Shown here piece by piece: positions 44,398-53,483 of a stretch of 64,000 nt of DNA. Origin of the DNA: Falsochrobactrum shanghaiense (lineage in GTDB: Bacteria; Pseudomonadota; Alphaproteobacteria; Rhizobiales; Rhizobiaceae). The number at the start of each line of letters is the position of its first letter. Positions within the stretch are counted from its first letter, which is position 1. The notes beneath the pieces were generated by a model, which did not search any database, had not been told where the DNA came from, and was given only the letters and a program-made list of their open reading frames with translations. Where the stretch lies: the NCBI RefSeq assembly GCF_003149535.1, contig NZ_QGDB01000002.1, forward strand, positions 434,001 to 498,000, written 5' to 3'. A program made the position numbers and the translations under genes.

Positions 44398-44413
44398 TTT
44401 AGATCGATCTAAA
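44398..44413. promoter_or_regulatory. Perfect 16-bp palindrome before the amino-acid ABC operon
   Basis: TTTAGATCGATCTAAA is fully self-complementary, 48 bases before the first permease start. The CG-centred symmetry suits a LacI-type regulator, whose gene ends 43 bases upstream. A repeat remnant (GAGCGTTTT) adjoins it. Confidence 0.45.
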
Positions 44414-44461
44414 TTCGATCCTTGAAGGGATTGGCCAGATCCATGCTAGGAGTCACAACAC

Positions 44462-45130
44462 TTGTATAATTTCAATTTTGCACCAGTGTTTGCATCAATG
44501 GACAAGTTGCTGGTCGGTGCGTGGCAGACGATCCAGCTATCCTGTGTCGCGATGCTGGTTGGCCTGATCGTCTCGATCGTTTGTGCCTGGGGCAAGACAT
44601 CCGGTCCGAAGCCGCTGCGCTGGGTCATCGATGCTTATGTCGAGATCATTCGCAACACACCCTTTCTGGTGCAGATTTTCTTCATCTTTTTCGGCCTGCC
44701 TTCGCTCGGCCTGCGGCTTTCGCCCAACAGCGCGGCATTGCTGGCCCTGGTCATCAACTTTGGCGCTTACGGCACGGAAATCATCCGCGCCGGTATCGAA
44801 TCCATTCATCGGGGGCAGATGGAGGCGGGGACGGCGCTCGGCCTTTCGAAATTGCAGGTTTTCCGCTATATCGTGATGAAGCCTGCGCTGCGCACGGTCT
44901 ATCCGTCGCTGACCAGCCAGTTCATCTACCTGATGCTGACATCGAGCGTGGTTTCGGTGATTTCCGCCAATGAGCTTGCTTCCGCAGGCAATGATCTGCA
45001 ATCAGCCACCTTCGCCAGTTTCGAAGTCTATATCGTCATCACGCTTCTTTACCTCGTCATGTCCATCGGCTTTTCAGCGATTTTCGCGATCATCGAAAAG
45101 ATGGCATTCAAATATCCCCTGAGCCGATAG
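44462..45130 (+). CDS. Polar amino-acid ABC transporter permease 1
   Basis: A 222-residue inner-membrane permease of the HisM/GlnP family: VEIIRNTPFLVQIFFIFFGL near residue 60 and the EAA loop GQMEAGTALGLSKLQVFRYI. The start is TTG 44462 with AGGAG nine bases upstream; it gives MYNFNFAPVF, the usual opening of this family, whereas ATG 44501 would cut it off. First gene of a four-gene importer. Confidence 0.9.
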   Translation: MYNFNFAPVFASMDKLLVGAWQTIQLSCVAMLVGLIVSIVCAWGKTSGPKPLRWVIDAYVEIIRNTPFLVQIFFIFFGLPSLGLRLSPNSAALLALVINFGAYGTEIIRAGIESIHRGQMEAGTALGLSKLQVFRYIVMKPALRTVYPSLTSQFIYLMLTSSVVSVISANELASAGNDLQSATFASFEVYIVITLLYLVMSIGFSAIFAIIEKMAFKYPLSR

Positions 45131-45139
45131 GAGCGCATC

Positions 45140-45796
45140 ATGATCAGACCTTTTGGCTGGAACGAGTTTCTCATCATCGTCTACGCAGCGCAGTGGACCA
45201 TCGCGCTTTCGGCGCTGGCCTTCGCCGGCGGCGGACTGGGCGGAATCCTTGTCGCGCTCATGCGTGTTTCGGATGCGCGTCTGCCGCGTTATATCGCGCT
45301 TGGCTTTATCCGGCTTTTTCAGGGAACGCCGCTCCTCATGCAGCTTTTCCTGGTGTTTTTCGGCCTCAACATCTTCGGTTTTGGCATCAACCCCTGGATT
45401 GCGGCGACGATTGCGCTGACGTTGCATGCCAGCGCGTTTCTGGGCGAGATCTGGCGCGGCTGTATCGAGGCGGTGCCGCCGGGACAGAAAGAAGCCGCGA
45501 CCGCTCTGGGACTTCGCTATTTTAACCGCATGCGCTACGTGATCCTGCCGCAGGCAAGCCGGATTGCCGTTGCGCCGACCGTGGGTTTCCTGGTGCAGCT
45601 GATCAAGGGCACGTCGCTTGCAGCCATTATCGGCTTTACCGAACTGACCCGGCAGGGGCAGATCATCAACAATGCGACATTCAGCCCCTTCATGGTGTTC
45701 GGAACCGTGGCGGCGATTTATTTCATCCTGTGCTGGCCGCTGTCGATTCTCGCGCGCCGTATGGAAGCAAGGTTTTCTCGTGCAACAACCCGTTAA
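45140..45796 (+). CDS. Polar amino-acid ABC transporter permease 2
   Basis: A 218-residue partner permease: FIRLFQGTPLLMQLFLVFFG and the EAA loop PPGQKEAATALGLRYFNRMR. AGGAG lies six bases before the ATG, and the gene starts nine bases after its partner. The two differ enough to act as a heterodimer. Confidence 0.91.
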   Translation: MIRPFGWNEFLIIVYAAQWTIALSALAFAGGGLGGILVALMRVSDARLPRYIALGFIRLFQGTPLLMQLFLVFFGLNIFGFGINPWIAATIALTLHASAFLGEIWRGCIEAVPPGQKEAATALGLRYFNRMRYVILPQASRIAVAPTVGFLVQLIKGTSLAAIIGFTELTRQGQIINNATFSPFMVFGTVAAIYFILCWPLSILARRMEARFSRATTR

Positions 45797-45857
45797 TCGG
45801 GGATTTGACGAGATTTATCGCCGGCGGGAGCCCGGCCTAATCAGGGAAGGAAAGAAC

Positions 45858-46670
45858 ATGAATTTTACCAGACGTATGGCCCTTATCGGAGCGGGAACTC
45901 TGATCGGCGCAAGCGCGCTGGCAACAGCCTTTGCACCTGCGGCCTTCGCCCAGACGGTCGAAGGCATCAAGTCCGCAGGTGAGGTCAAGATCGGCATGCT
46001 GGTCGATTTCCCGCCTTTCGGCATCATGAACACCAGCAACGAGCCTGACGGCTATGATGCCGATGTTGCGAAGCTTCTCGCCAAGGAACTGGGCGTCGAA
46101 GCCAAGATCGTTCCAGTGACCGGCCCCAACCGTATTCCATATCTGCAAAGCGGACAGGTCGATGTGCTGGTCGCCTCGCTGGGCATTACCGAAGAGCGCG
46201 CAAAGAACGTGGATTTCTCGCAGCCATATGCGGGTATTTCCATCGGCATCGTCGGCCCCAAGGATGCCACCGTCACCAAAGCGGAAGATCTTTCGGGCAA
46301 AAGCATCGGCGTGGCGCGTGCCAGCACGCAGGATACGGCCGTAACCAACTTCGCCCCATCCGACGCGACCATCCGTCGTTTTGATGATGACGCCAGCGCC
46401 GTGCAGGCCCTGCTCTCCGGGCAGGTCGACCTGATCGGTCTTTCCAACGTCGTTGCGGCGGAAATCGAGAAGGCTGCTCCCGGTCGTTATGACCAGAAAA
46501 TCCAGTTGAGCCAGCAGGTTCAGGGTATCGCCGTGAAGAAAGGCTCCACGGAGATGCTCGAATTCGTCAACAAGTTCCTTGAAAAAGTGAAAGGCGACGG
46601 CGAACTCAACAAGATTCACGAAAAATGGCTCGGCTCGCCGCTGCCTGATTTCGTGGCAGACGCAAAATAA
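45858..46670 (+). CDS. Polar amino-acid ABC transporter substrate-binding protein
   Basis: A 270-residue periplasmic protein. The twin-Arg-like MNFTRRMALIGAGTLIGASA leads a signal peptide ending PAAFA. Mature part: VEGIKSAGEVKIGMLVDFPP, YLQSGQVDVLVASLGITEER, LSGQVDLIGLSNVVAAEIEK. ATG 45858 follows AGGAAAG; the longer frame from 45672 lies inside the permease. Ligand unknown; acidic or branched polar amino acids are possible. Confidence 0.9.
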   Translation: MNFTRRMALIGAGTLIGASALATAFAPAAFAQTVEGIKSAGEVKIGMLVDFPPFGIMNTSNEPDGYDADVAKLLAKELGVEAKIVPVTGPNRIPYLQSGQVDVLVASLGITEERAKNVDFSQPYAGISIGIVGPKDATVTKAEDLSGKSIGVARASTQDTAVTNFAPSDATIRRFDDDASAVQALLSGQVDLIGLSNVVAAEIEKAAPGRYDQKIQLSQQVQGIAVKKGSTEMLEFVNKFLEKVKGDGELNKIHEKWLGSPLPDFVADAK

Positions 46671-46680
46671 GAACGAAATT

Positions 46681-46708
46681 TCCATGTCCGGGACCGCCCG
46701 GACATGGA
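46681..46708 (+). promoter_or_regulatory. Stem-loop between binding protein and ATPase genes
   Basis: TCCATGTCCGGG and CCCGGACATGGA form a perfect 12-base stem with loop ACCG. No T run follows, so mRNA 3' protection is more likely than termination. Confidence 0.65.
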
Positions 46709-46742
46709 CCCAATTTGAAATGAGGGAAGGAAGTTTCTCATC

Positions 46743-47516
46743 ATGAACCAGACGGCTCAGAATAAAGCGCAGCGGCCAGAAGCTTCCGGTCCCGCAGTGC
46801 TGATGGAAGGTGTCAACAAGTGGTATGGCACCTATCACGCATTGCGCGATGTCAATCTCACCGTCGCACGCGGCGAACGCATCGTTATCTGCGGGCCTTC
46901 CGGCTCGGGTAAATCGACGCTCATCCGTTGCATCAACCAGCTTGAAACCATTCAGAACGGCCGCATCGTCGTCGACGGTCTCGACCTGACCGCGAGCAGC
47001 AAGAATGTCGATATTGTGCGTCAGGAAACCGGCATGGTTTTCCAGCAGTTCAATCTGTTTCCGCATATGACGGTTCTGGAAAACTGCACGCTTGCACCGA
47101 TGAAGGTGCGCGGTCTTTCTCAGGCGGAAGCCGAAAAGACGGCGCGCAAATATCTTGAGCGCGTTCGTATTCCCGAACAGGCGGATAAATACCCGGCGCA
47201 GCTTTCTGGCGGCCAGCAGCAGCGTGTGGCGATTGCACGTGCGCTATGCATGAATCCCAAGATCATGCTGTTCGACGAACCGACCTCGGCGCTCGATCCC
47301 GAAATGGTCAAGGAAGTGCTCGACACGATGATCGATCTCGCCAAGGAAGGCATGACCATGCTCTGCGTGACCCACGAAATGGGCTTTGCGCGGCAGGTTG
47401 CCGACCGGGTGATCTTCATGGATCAGGGTTCCATTCTCGAAATGGCAGCGCCGGACGAGTTCTTCGACAATCCCAAGCACGAGAGAACCCGCGCCTTTAT
47501 CGGGCAGATTTCCTGA
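46743..47516 (+). CDS. Polar amino-acid ABC transporter ATP-binding protein
   Basis: A 257-residue GlnQ-type ATPase. Walker [14 protein letters not shown]-loop [13 protein letters not shown], signature [13 protein letters not shown], Walker [15 protein letters not shown] and switch His in [18 protein letters not shown] lies nine bases before ATG. It closes the importer; the hydroxyacid dehydrogenase begins 32 bases later in the same direction. Confidence 0.93.
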   Translation: MNQTAQNKAQRPEASGPAVLMEGVNKWYGTYHALRDVNLTVARGERIVICGPSGSGKSTLIRCINQLETIQNGRIVVDGLDLTASSKNVDIVRQETGMVFQQFNLFPHMTVLENCTLAPMKVRGLSQAEAEKTARKYLERVRIPEQADKYPAQLSGGQQQRVAIARALCMNPKIMLFDEPTSALDPEMVKEVLDTMIDLAKEGMTMLCVTHEMGFARQVADRVIFMDQGSILEMAAPDEFFDNPKHERTRAFIGQIS

Positions 47517-47548
47517 TAGTAACCAGTAATCTGGCGATGGAGCTTAAA

Positions 47549-48487
47549 GTGACGCACGAAATTCTGCTCGTGGAACCGATGATGCCGCAAATCGAGGAGC
47601 AGCTCGATGCCGCCTATAAGGTGCACCGGCTCTATAAGGCGGATGAAAAGCCGGCCATCGAGGCGGCGCTCGGCGCAATCCGCGCTGTTGTCACGGGCGG
47701 CGGTGCGGGGCTTTCCAATGAGTGGATCGAAAGGCTTCCTTCGCTCGGCCTGATCGCCATCAATGGGGTGGGGACCGATAAGGTCGATCTCGATTTTTCC
47801 CGCAGCCGCAATGTGCATGTCAGCACGACGCCCGGTGTCCTCACCGATGATGTGGCCGATACAGGCATTGCGCTGATGCTCGCCGTTCTGCGTCACCTTC
47901 CCCAAGGCGACCGGTTCGTTCGCAATGGCGAATGGGCGCAACGCAAGGCATTTCCGCTTGGAACCAGCCCCAAGGGCAAGCGCGTCGGCATTCTCGGTCT
48001 GGGACAGATCGGCAAGGCGGTTGCCAAACGCGCGGAAGCTTTCGGCATGAGCGTTCATTACTGGAACCGCTCTCCCGTTTCAGGCTGCAACTGGACCGCA
48101 CATGCCTCTCCGATTGAGCTTGCACACAACAGCGATGTGCTTGTCGTCTGCGTTGCCGCTAATGCGCAGACGCAGAATATCGTCAATGCGGACGTGCTTG
48201 CGGCCCTTGGCAGCAAGGGCATCATCGTCAATGTCGCGCGCGGCAGCGTGATCGATGAGGATGCATTGCTGGCAGCGCTTGACAAGGGCACGATTGCGGG
48301 AGCGGGGCTTGATGTCTTCGTCAACGAACCGGTGATCCGCGAGGCGTTCCTTACCGCGCCCAACACGGTGTTGATGCCGCATCAGGGCAGCGCCACCTTC
48401 GAGACACGCATCGGCATGGGTGAACTCGTCCTCTCCAATCTGAAAGCCTATTTTGCGGGCGATGTGCCGCCCACCAAAGTCAATTGA
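47549..48487 (+). CDS. D-2-hydroxyacid dehydrogenase (GhrB/hydroxypyruvate reductase-like)
   Basis: A 312-residue NAD(P)-dependent dehydrogenase. The Rossmann motif is VGILGLGQIGKAVAKRAEAF. Catalytic residues can be read as Arg in VNVARGSVIDEDAL, Glu in FVNEPVIREAF and His in LMPHQGSATFETR. GTG 47549 follows GGAG with six bases; ATG 47537 has no site. It may reduce glyoxylate or hydroxypyruvate formed from the imported amino acid, which is inference from position. Confidence 0.88.
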   Translation: MTHEILLVEPMMPQIEEQLDAAYKVHRLYKADEKPAIEAALGAIRAVVTGGGAGLSNEWIERLPSLGLIAINGVGTDKVDLDFSRSRNVHVSTTPGVLTDDVADTGIALMLAVLRHLPQGDRFVRNGEWAQRKAFPLGTSPKGKRVGILGLGQIGKAVAKRAEAFGMSVHYWNRSPVSGCNWTAHASPIELAHNSDVLVVCVAANAQTQNIVNADVLAALGSKGIIVNVARGSVIDEDALLAALDKGTIAGAGLDVFVNEPVIREAFLTAPNTVLMPHQGSATFETRIGMGELVLSNLKAYFAGDVPPTKVN

Positions 48488-48496
48488 GACACTCCG

Positions 48497-48826
48497 ATGA
48501 TCGTCAGACAAGCTTTTTTTGAAGGCCGTATCCATGCCGGGAGCGAGGATGCATTCAAGACCTATGTATCGGAAATATTGATGCCCATGTGGCTCAAATT
48601 CCCCGGCATCAGGGAAGTCCGCGTCCTTTATGCGGTAGAGCGCGACGAGGGCGCTCCGGCCTATCCCATGGTCTTGTGGACCGTCTATGAAAGCCGCGAA
48701 GCACTGGCGCAGGCGCTGGAATCGCCTGTGCGCTATGAAAGCCGCGAAGCGACCAGGGGCCTGATGGAAATGTTCGAGGGCCATATCCACCACCATGTTT
48801 TCGATCTGGCTCTGCAAAATCCGTAA
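48497..48826 (+). CDS. Small protein, probable dimeric alpha-beta barrel (ABM/EthD-like)
   Basis: A 109-residue protein of unknown function. VRQAFFEGRIHAGSEDAFKT, FPGIREVRVLYAVERDEGAP and PMVLWTVYESREALAQALES read as a beta-alpha-beta pattern with the aromatic and His residues of small dimeric barrel enzymes. It starts nine bases after the dehydrogenase stop, so it belongs to the same transcript. A direct repeat YESREA occurs twice (about residues 64 and 79), giving an in-protein duplication of six residues. Confidence 0.65.
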   Translation: MIVRQAFFEGRIHAGSEDAFKTYVSEILMPMWLKFPGIREVRVLYAVERDEGAPAYPMVLWTVYESREALAQALESPVRYESREATRGLMEMFEGHIHHHVFDLALQNP

Positions 48827-48845
48827 GACCGGTGGAAATAATAAA

Positions 48846-48876
48846 ATCGTTTCAGTCTTTTGCCGGAAATGCTCTA
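48846..48876. repeat. Diverged copy of the intergenic repeat
   Basis: CGTTTCAGTCTTTTGCCGGA-AATGCTCTA is a family member of the element at 27430-27478 and pairs in sequence with the copy at 31258-31290. It lies in the leader of adenine deaminase. Confidence 0.55.
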
Positions 48877-48887
48877 ATTGATTCCAC

Positions 48888-50600
48888 ATGAGATGGAGCG
48901 AGCAGATGCTGGAACAGATGATCGATCAGGGGGCGGGGCGGGAGCCTGCCGATCTTGTACTCAAGGGCGGGCGCTTTTTTGATCTTGTGACCGGCGAGCT
49001 GGTCGAAAGCGATATTGCCATTTGCGGCGACCGCATCGTCGGCACTTTCGGAACCTATCGCGGCAAGCAGGAAATCGATATTTCGGGGCGCATCGTCGTG
49101 CCGGGATTCATCGATACGCATCTGCATATCGAATCCTCCAATATCACACCGCATGAGTTCGACCGTTGCGTCTTGCCGCAGGGCGTGACAACCGCCATCT
49201 GCGACCCGCATGAAATCGCCAATGTGCTCGGCACCGAAGGAATCCGGTATTTTCTCGACAGTGCTCTTGAAACCATCATGGATATTCGCGTGCAGCTTTC
49301 AAGCTGTGTGCCCGCCACGCATATGGAAACATCCGGCGCGGAACTACTGATTGGCGATCTTCTGCCCTTTGCCGATCACCCCAAGGTTATTGGCCTCGCC
49401 GAATTCATGAATTTTCCGGGTGTTCTTGCCAAGGACCCCGAATGCATGGCCAAGCTTGATGCCTTTCAGGGGCGGCATATTGACGGCCACGCACCGCTTT
49501 TGCGCGGTTATGAACTCAATGGCTATATTGCAGCGGGCATTCGCACCGAACACGAAGCGACGAGCGCTGAGGAAGCGCTCGAAAAAATGCGCAAGGGCAT
49601 GCATGTTCTGGTGCGCGAAGGCTCGGTATCCAAAGATCTGCATGCATTGATGCCGATCATCACAGAACGCCACGCGCAGTTTCTGGCCCTTTGCACCGAT
49701 GACCGGAACCCGCTCGACATTGCTGATCAGGGCCATCTCGATTACCTGATCCGCACTGCAATTGCCGGTGGGGTCGAGCCCATCGCGATCTATCGCGCAG
49801 CGAGCATTTCGGCGGCGCGCGCTTTTGGACTGTTTGATCGCGGTCTTGTCGCTCCGGGGCAGCGTGCCGATCTGGTGGTGATCGATAGCCTTGAAGGCTG
49901 TCATGCGCAGATCGTGATTTCAGCGGGCAGGGTGGTTTCGGAAGAACTCTTTGCAAGCCGCAAACAGATTGCCCCGGTCGGACGCAACAGCATGAAAGCG
50001 CCGTTGGTGCAGGCATCGAACTTTCGCTCCCAATCCAATAGCGGCAGGACGCGGGCAATCGGGATTATCCCGGGCAAGATTATTACCGAAAGCCTCGAAT
50101 TCGACCTTGAAACCGGCCCGCACGGGGTGGAACCCGATCTCGAACGCGATGTGGTCAAAATCGCTGTGGTGGAGCGCCACGGCAGGAATGGCAATATCGC
50201 GACCGGCTTCGTGCATGGTTTTGGTTTGAAAGCAGGCGCAATTGCCTCGACCGTCAGCCATGACAGCCACAATATCTGCGTGGTTGGCGTGTCCGACGAG
50301 GATATTGCCGTTGCAGTCAACCGACTGGGCAAGATTGAAGGCGGATTTGTGGTCGTGCGTGATGGCGAGGTGCTCGCCGAAATGCCGCTGCCTATCGCCG
50401 GGCTGATGAGCATTGAGCCTTATGAAATCGTGCGCGAGCAACTGCGCGGGCTTCGTCATGCAGCGGAAGAACTCGGCTCTGTGCTGGAAGAGCCGTTCCT
50501 GCAACTGGCCTTTGTCGCCTTGCCGGTTATCCCGCATCTCAAGATCACGGATCGCGGGCTTGTCGATGTGGACAGGTTTGAATTTGTCGGCAATGGATGA
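48888..50600 (+). CDS. ade: Adenine deaminase
   Basis: A 570-residue enzyme converting adenine to hypoxanthine and ammonia. Metal-binding [60 protein letters not shown] and [20 protein letters not shown] are diagnostic of the Ade family, as is the C-terminal domain [20 protein letters not shown]. Length matches family members (about 590). ATG 48888 or the in-frame ATG 48906 are possible starts. Stands after the small barrel protein by 61 bases; it may have its own promoter. Confidence 0.94.
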   Translation: MRWSEQMLEQMIDQGAGREPADLVLKGGRFFDLVTGELVESDIAICGDRIVGTFGTYRGKQEIDISGRIVVPGFIDTHLHIESSNITPHEFDRCVLPQGVTTAICDPHEIANVLGTEGIRYFLDSALETIMDIRVQLSSCVPATHMETSGAELLIGDLLPFADHPKVIGLAEFMNFPGVLAKDPECMAKLDAFQGRHIDGHAPLLRGYELNGYIAAGIRTEHEATSAEEALEKMRKGMHVLVREGSVSKDLHALMPIITERHAQFLALCTDDRNPLDIADQGHLDYLIRTAIAGGVEPIAIYRAASISAARAFGLFDRGLVAPGQRADLVVIDSLEGCHAQIVISAGRVVSEELFASRKQIAPVGRNSMKAPLVQASNFRSQSNSGRTRAIGIIPGKIITESLEFDLETGPHGVEPDLERDVVKIAVVERHGRNGNIATGFVHGFGLKAGAIASTVSHDSHNICVVGVSDEDIAVAVNRLGKIEGGFVVVRDGEVLAEMPLPIAGLMSIEPYEIVREQLRGLRHAAEELGSVLEEPFLQLAFVALPVIPHLKITDRGLVDVDRFEFVGNG

Positions 50601-50639
50601 CTGATCGTCCGCTCCAGCCGGGGCGAACAGATTATTGAC

Positions 50640-50652
50640 TTATAGCTTATAA
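50640..50652. promoter_or_regulatory. Dyad upstream of feoA
   Basis: TTATA-GCT-TATAA is a perfect inverted repeat about 100 bases upstream of the feoA start, in an AT-rich region that must hold the feo promoter. It does not match Irr or RirA consensus. Operator function is conjecture. Confidence 0.35.
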
Positions 50653-50751
50653 CCTCCCGCTTTGTTGGTGTTTTCGTTGTTGAGTTTTTGGGTTAGGTAA
50701 TAAAAATATTTTGCTATCCAACTATATTTAAATGTCAAATGGAGCTCACCA

Positions 50752-51102
50752 TTGCCTGCCGAGCAAAGTCAAATGACACTGGCACAATTGGGAATGGCTC
50801 CATGTGGCTATCATGGCTTCATTCATTGCATTGACGTTTCCAACGTGTCTTCCAGCCTGAAACCCGAAGAAATCGAACGCCGCCTGCTTGAGCTTGGTTT
50901 TATCGAAGGCGCGGAAATATCCATATTGCATGAAGGTCCGATCGGGCGGGATCCGATCGCGGTCAATGTGAGCGGGACGACAGTGGCTCTCCGGCGGAAT
51001 GAAGCCATGGCTATTCTGGTCCATGAAAGTCCTTGTCATGCTCGATTTCACTCGCCCGAAAATTCGCCGCCTCGCACTGGTCGGTGCACCCAATTGCGGT
51101 AA
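50752..51102 (+). CDS. feoA: Ferrous iron transport protein A (FeoA), C-terminally extended
   Basis: A 116-residue cytoplasmic SH3-like partner of FeoB. The family core spans residues 8-93: MTLAQLGMAPCGYHGFIHCI, IERRLLELGFIEGAEISILH, RDPIAVNVSGTTVALRRNEA. FeoA normally ends near this point; here about 24 more residues follow (HARFHSPENSPPRTGRCTQL) and overlap the feoB start by 80 bases. The start is TTG 50752 with GGAG seven bases upstream. First gene of feoAB. Confidence 0.85.
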   Translation: MPAEQSQMTLAQLGMAPCGYHGFIHCIDVSNVSSSLKPEEIERRLLELGFIEGAEISILHEGPIGRDPIAVNVSGTTVALRRNEAMAILVHESPCHARFHSPENSPPRTGRCTQLR

Positions 51103-52912
51103 GACGGCCCTTTTCAACGCCCTGACCGGAAGCCGGCAGAAAGTCGGCAACTATGCGGGTGTTACCGTCGAGCGAAAAACCGGCATGGCCTTCACGCCCG
51201 GCGGGCATGCACTGGAAATCATCGATCTGCCCGGAACCTATTCCTTGCGCGCCCGCAGTCCCGATGAAGAAATCACCCGCGATGTGGTGCTGAATCGAAA
51301 AAGCGGGACTATGCAATGCGACCTGCTGCTCGCTGTTGCCGATGCGACCAATCTGCGCGCGGCGTTACGGCTGGTGCTCGAATTGCGCCAGACAGGACAA
51401 CCGTTATTGCTGGTCCTCAATATGATCGATATAGCGCGGCATCGCGGCATCGTGATCGATACGCAGAGACTTTCCCAACTGCTTGGAATTCCCGTTGTCT
51501 GCGCCAGCGCCGTACGGCGCGCCCTGATGGGCGATTTATGGCAGGCGCTTGACAGCCTGTCTCGATCAGGCCTTTCAGGTGAACCGGAAAACAGCTGGAC
51601 CGAACCTTCTGTTTCCGATTTGCGCGCAGCCCAGCGTCAGGCCGATCGGCTGATCGCAGAAACGGTCCATTATCCACCCAAGCCCGATACGCTGACAAAT
51701 CGCATCGATCAGGTTTTGCTCCATCCGGCGGGCGGGCTGATATTTCTTCTGGTTTTGCTGTTTTTCATGTTTCAGGCGGTTTTCGACTGGGCGCAGCCGG
51801 TCATGGACCTGATTTCCACGGGGTTCGATACGCTCGGGGAATGGATACAGCAAGGGATCGCCCCCGGAATTCTCCAGAGCTTTCTGGTCGATGGCGTCAT
51901 CGCCGGGGTCGGCAGCGTCATCGTCTTTCTGCCGCAGATACTCATCATGTTCCTGTTCATCCTGCTGCTGGAGGATCTGGGCTATATGGCGCGCGCGGCC
52001 TTTCTGATGGACCGGCTGATGGGCGGCGTCGGCCTGCATGGGCGTGCTTTCATTCCGCTGCTCTCAAGCTTTGCCTGCGCAATCCCCGGCATCATGGCGG
52101 CGCGCGTCATCGATAATCGTCGTGATCGCATGACGACTATTCTGGTCGCACCCCTGATGACCTGTCCGGCTCGAATTCCGGTCTATACACTCATCATATC
52201 CGCCTTCATTCCGGCGCGGCGGATAGCGGGCTTTCTCAGCCTGCAAGGGCTGGTCATGTTCGGCCTTTATGCTGCTGGCATCGCCAGCGCGCTTGTTATG
52301 TCGCTACTGGCGCGGCTGTTGTTCTGGCGGCATGAAGCGACACCGCCTTTCATGCTGGAACTGCCCGACTACAAGTTGCCGCGTTTGCGCAATGTGCTCA
52401 TCGACCTGCTCATGCGCGCCAAAATGTTCCTGCACCGCGCTGGAACCACGATCTTCATGATGAGCATACTCATCTGGTTTCTGGCCTCGTTTCCGCAGCC
52501 CCCCGCCGACGCAACCGAGCCTGCGATTTTTTATAGTCTGGCCGCCATGGTTGGCAAACTCATTGAACCGCTGCTCGCGCCCATTGGCTTTAGCTGGCAG
52601 ATGAGCGTGGCGCTCATTCCCGGCATGGCCGCGCGCGAAGTGGTGGTGGCGGCACTGGGAACGGTCTATTCCATTCAGGGCGGTGCCGATGCGGCGTTGC
52701 AGGTAGGGCAGGCGCTTGCGCAGAACTGGACATTGCCGACGGCCCTGTCATTTCTGGCATGGTATATTTTTGCGCCGCAATGCACTGCCACGCTTGCGGT
52801 GATACGCCGCGAAGCCGGGGGAGCGCGCTGGATGTGGCTGAGTTTCGGCTACATGCTCGCCCTCGCTTATGCCGCATCCTTTATCGTTTACCGGATTGCC
52901 CTGTTGTTTTAG
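51023..52912 (+). CDS. feoB: Ferrous iron transporter FeoB
   Basis: A 629-residue inner-membrane Fe2+ transporter with an N-terminal G domain. G1 GAPNCGKTALFN, G2 VGNYAGVTVERKTG, G3 DLPGTYSL, G4 LNMID and G5 CASAVRR are visible. The membrane part has the two Gate regions, AFIPLLSSFACAIPGIMAAR with PLMTCPARIPVYTLI, and IPGMAAREVVVAAL. It is shorter than E. coli FeoB (773). Possible starts are ATG 51023, 50999 and 51038; none has a strong ribosome site, which fits coupling to feoA. No feoC follows. Confidence 0.93.
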   Translation: MKVLVMLDFTRPKIRRLALVGAPNCGKTALFNALTGSRQKVGNYAGVTVERKTGMAFTPGGHALEIIDLPGTYSLRARSPDEEITRDVVLNRKSGTMQCDLLLAVADATNLRAALRLVLELRQTGQPLLLVLNMIDIARHRGIVIDTQRLSQLLGIPVVCASAVRRALMGDLWQALDSLSRSGLSGEPENSWTEPSVSDLRAAQRQADRLIAETVHYPPKPDTLTNRIDQVLLHPAGGLIFLLVLLFFMFQAVFDWAQPVMDLISTGFDTLGEWIQQGIAPGILQSFLVDGVIAGVGSVIVFLPQILIMFLFILLLEDLGYMARAAFLMDRLMGGVGLHGRAFIPLLSSFACAIPGIMAARVIDNRRDRMTTILVAPLMTCPARIPVYTLIISAFIPARRIAGFLSLQGLVMFGLYAAGIASALVMSLLARLLFWRHEATPPFMLELPDYKLPRLRNVLIDLLMRAKMFLHRAGTTIFMMSILIWFLASFPQPPADATEPAIFYSLAAMVGKLIEPLLAPIGFSWQMSVALIPGMAAREVVVAALGTVYSIQGGADAALQVGQALAQNWTLPTALSFLAWYIFAPQCTATLAVIRREAGGARWMWLSFGYMLALAYAASFIVYRIALLF

Positions 52913-52931
52913 GGAAATTCAGCCTGATAGC

Positions 52932-53360
52932 TTACCGGTCGATGCGCGTCGAGAGAATGATCGAGGACATGGTCCGCTCGACGCCTTCCAGTGCGCCGAT
53001 CCTGTCGAGAATATCATCCAGCTCCTTGATGGATGGCGCCTCCACCACCACGATCATATCGAAATGGCCGCTGACCGAATGCAAGGTGCGCACGGCCATG
53101 AGGCCCCGCAGGGCATTTTCAAGCCGGGGCGCGAATTTCGGCAATGCTGTAACCAGCACATGCGCGCGCACCAGATCACGCTCGAATTCTGGCGCGATCC
53201 GCACCGTATAACCTTCAATCACCCCGCGTTTTTCCAGCTTTTCGAGCCGGCTTTGCACCGTCGTTCTCGATACGCCAAGACGTCTCGCAAGGTCGGAGGT
53301 TGAAGCGCGCGCATTCTCACGCAGGAGGGCAATCAGGGCAAGATCAGCATTTGTCGTCAT
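52932..53360 (-). CDS. Lrp/AsnC-family regulator
   Basis: A 142-residue regulator. Winged helix at residues 5-60 (LALIALLRENARASTSDLAR, RLGVSRTTVQSRLEKLEKRG), then an AsnC ligand domain (VLVTALPKFAPRLENALRGL, SVSGHFDMIVVVEAPSIKEL, VERTMSSIILS). Divergent from a lysine dehydrogenase gene with a perfect 13-base palindrome three bases before its own ATG; lysine is a likely ligand by context. Convergent with feoB. Confidence 0.9.
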   Translation of the reverse strand: MTTNADLALIALLRENARASTSDLARRLGVSRTTVQSRLEKLEKRGVIEGYTVRIAPEFERDLVRAHVLVTALPKFAPRLENALRGLMAVRTLHSVSGHFDMIVVVEAPSIKELDDILDRIGALEGVERTMSSIILSTRIDR

Positions 53361-53362
53361 AA

Positions 53363-53375
53363 TAACTATTAGTTA
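53363..53375. promoter_or_regulatory. Palindrome adjoining the lrp-type start
   Basis: TAACTA-T-TAGTTA is a perfect 13-base inverted repeat, three bases upstream of the regulator ATG and 108 upstream of lysine dehydrogenase. Suits autoregulation by an AsnC dimer. Confidence 0.45.
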
Positions 53376-53483
53376 CGTCATTCTGTACAGATATACAACG
53401 TGAAATCGTCGGTTTGAATGCTTCTTTTCGCCGAAATTTGTGCGACTCTTATGTATCTGAATTACATTCCAAAAGGGAAAGAA

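Noticed and set aside
45837-47066. 409-codon minus-strand open frame
   Set aside because: Antisense to the binding protein and ATPase genes of the amino-acid importer.
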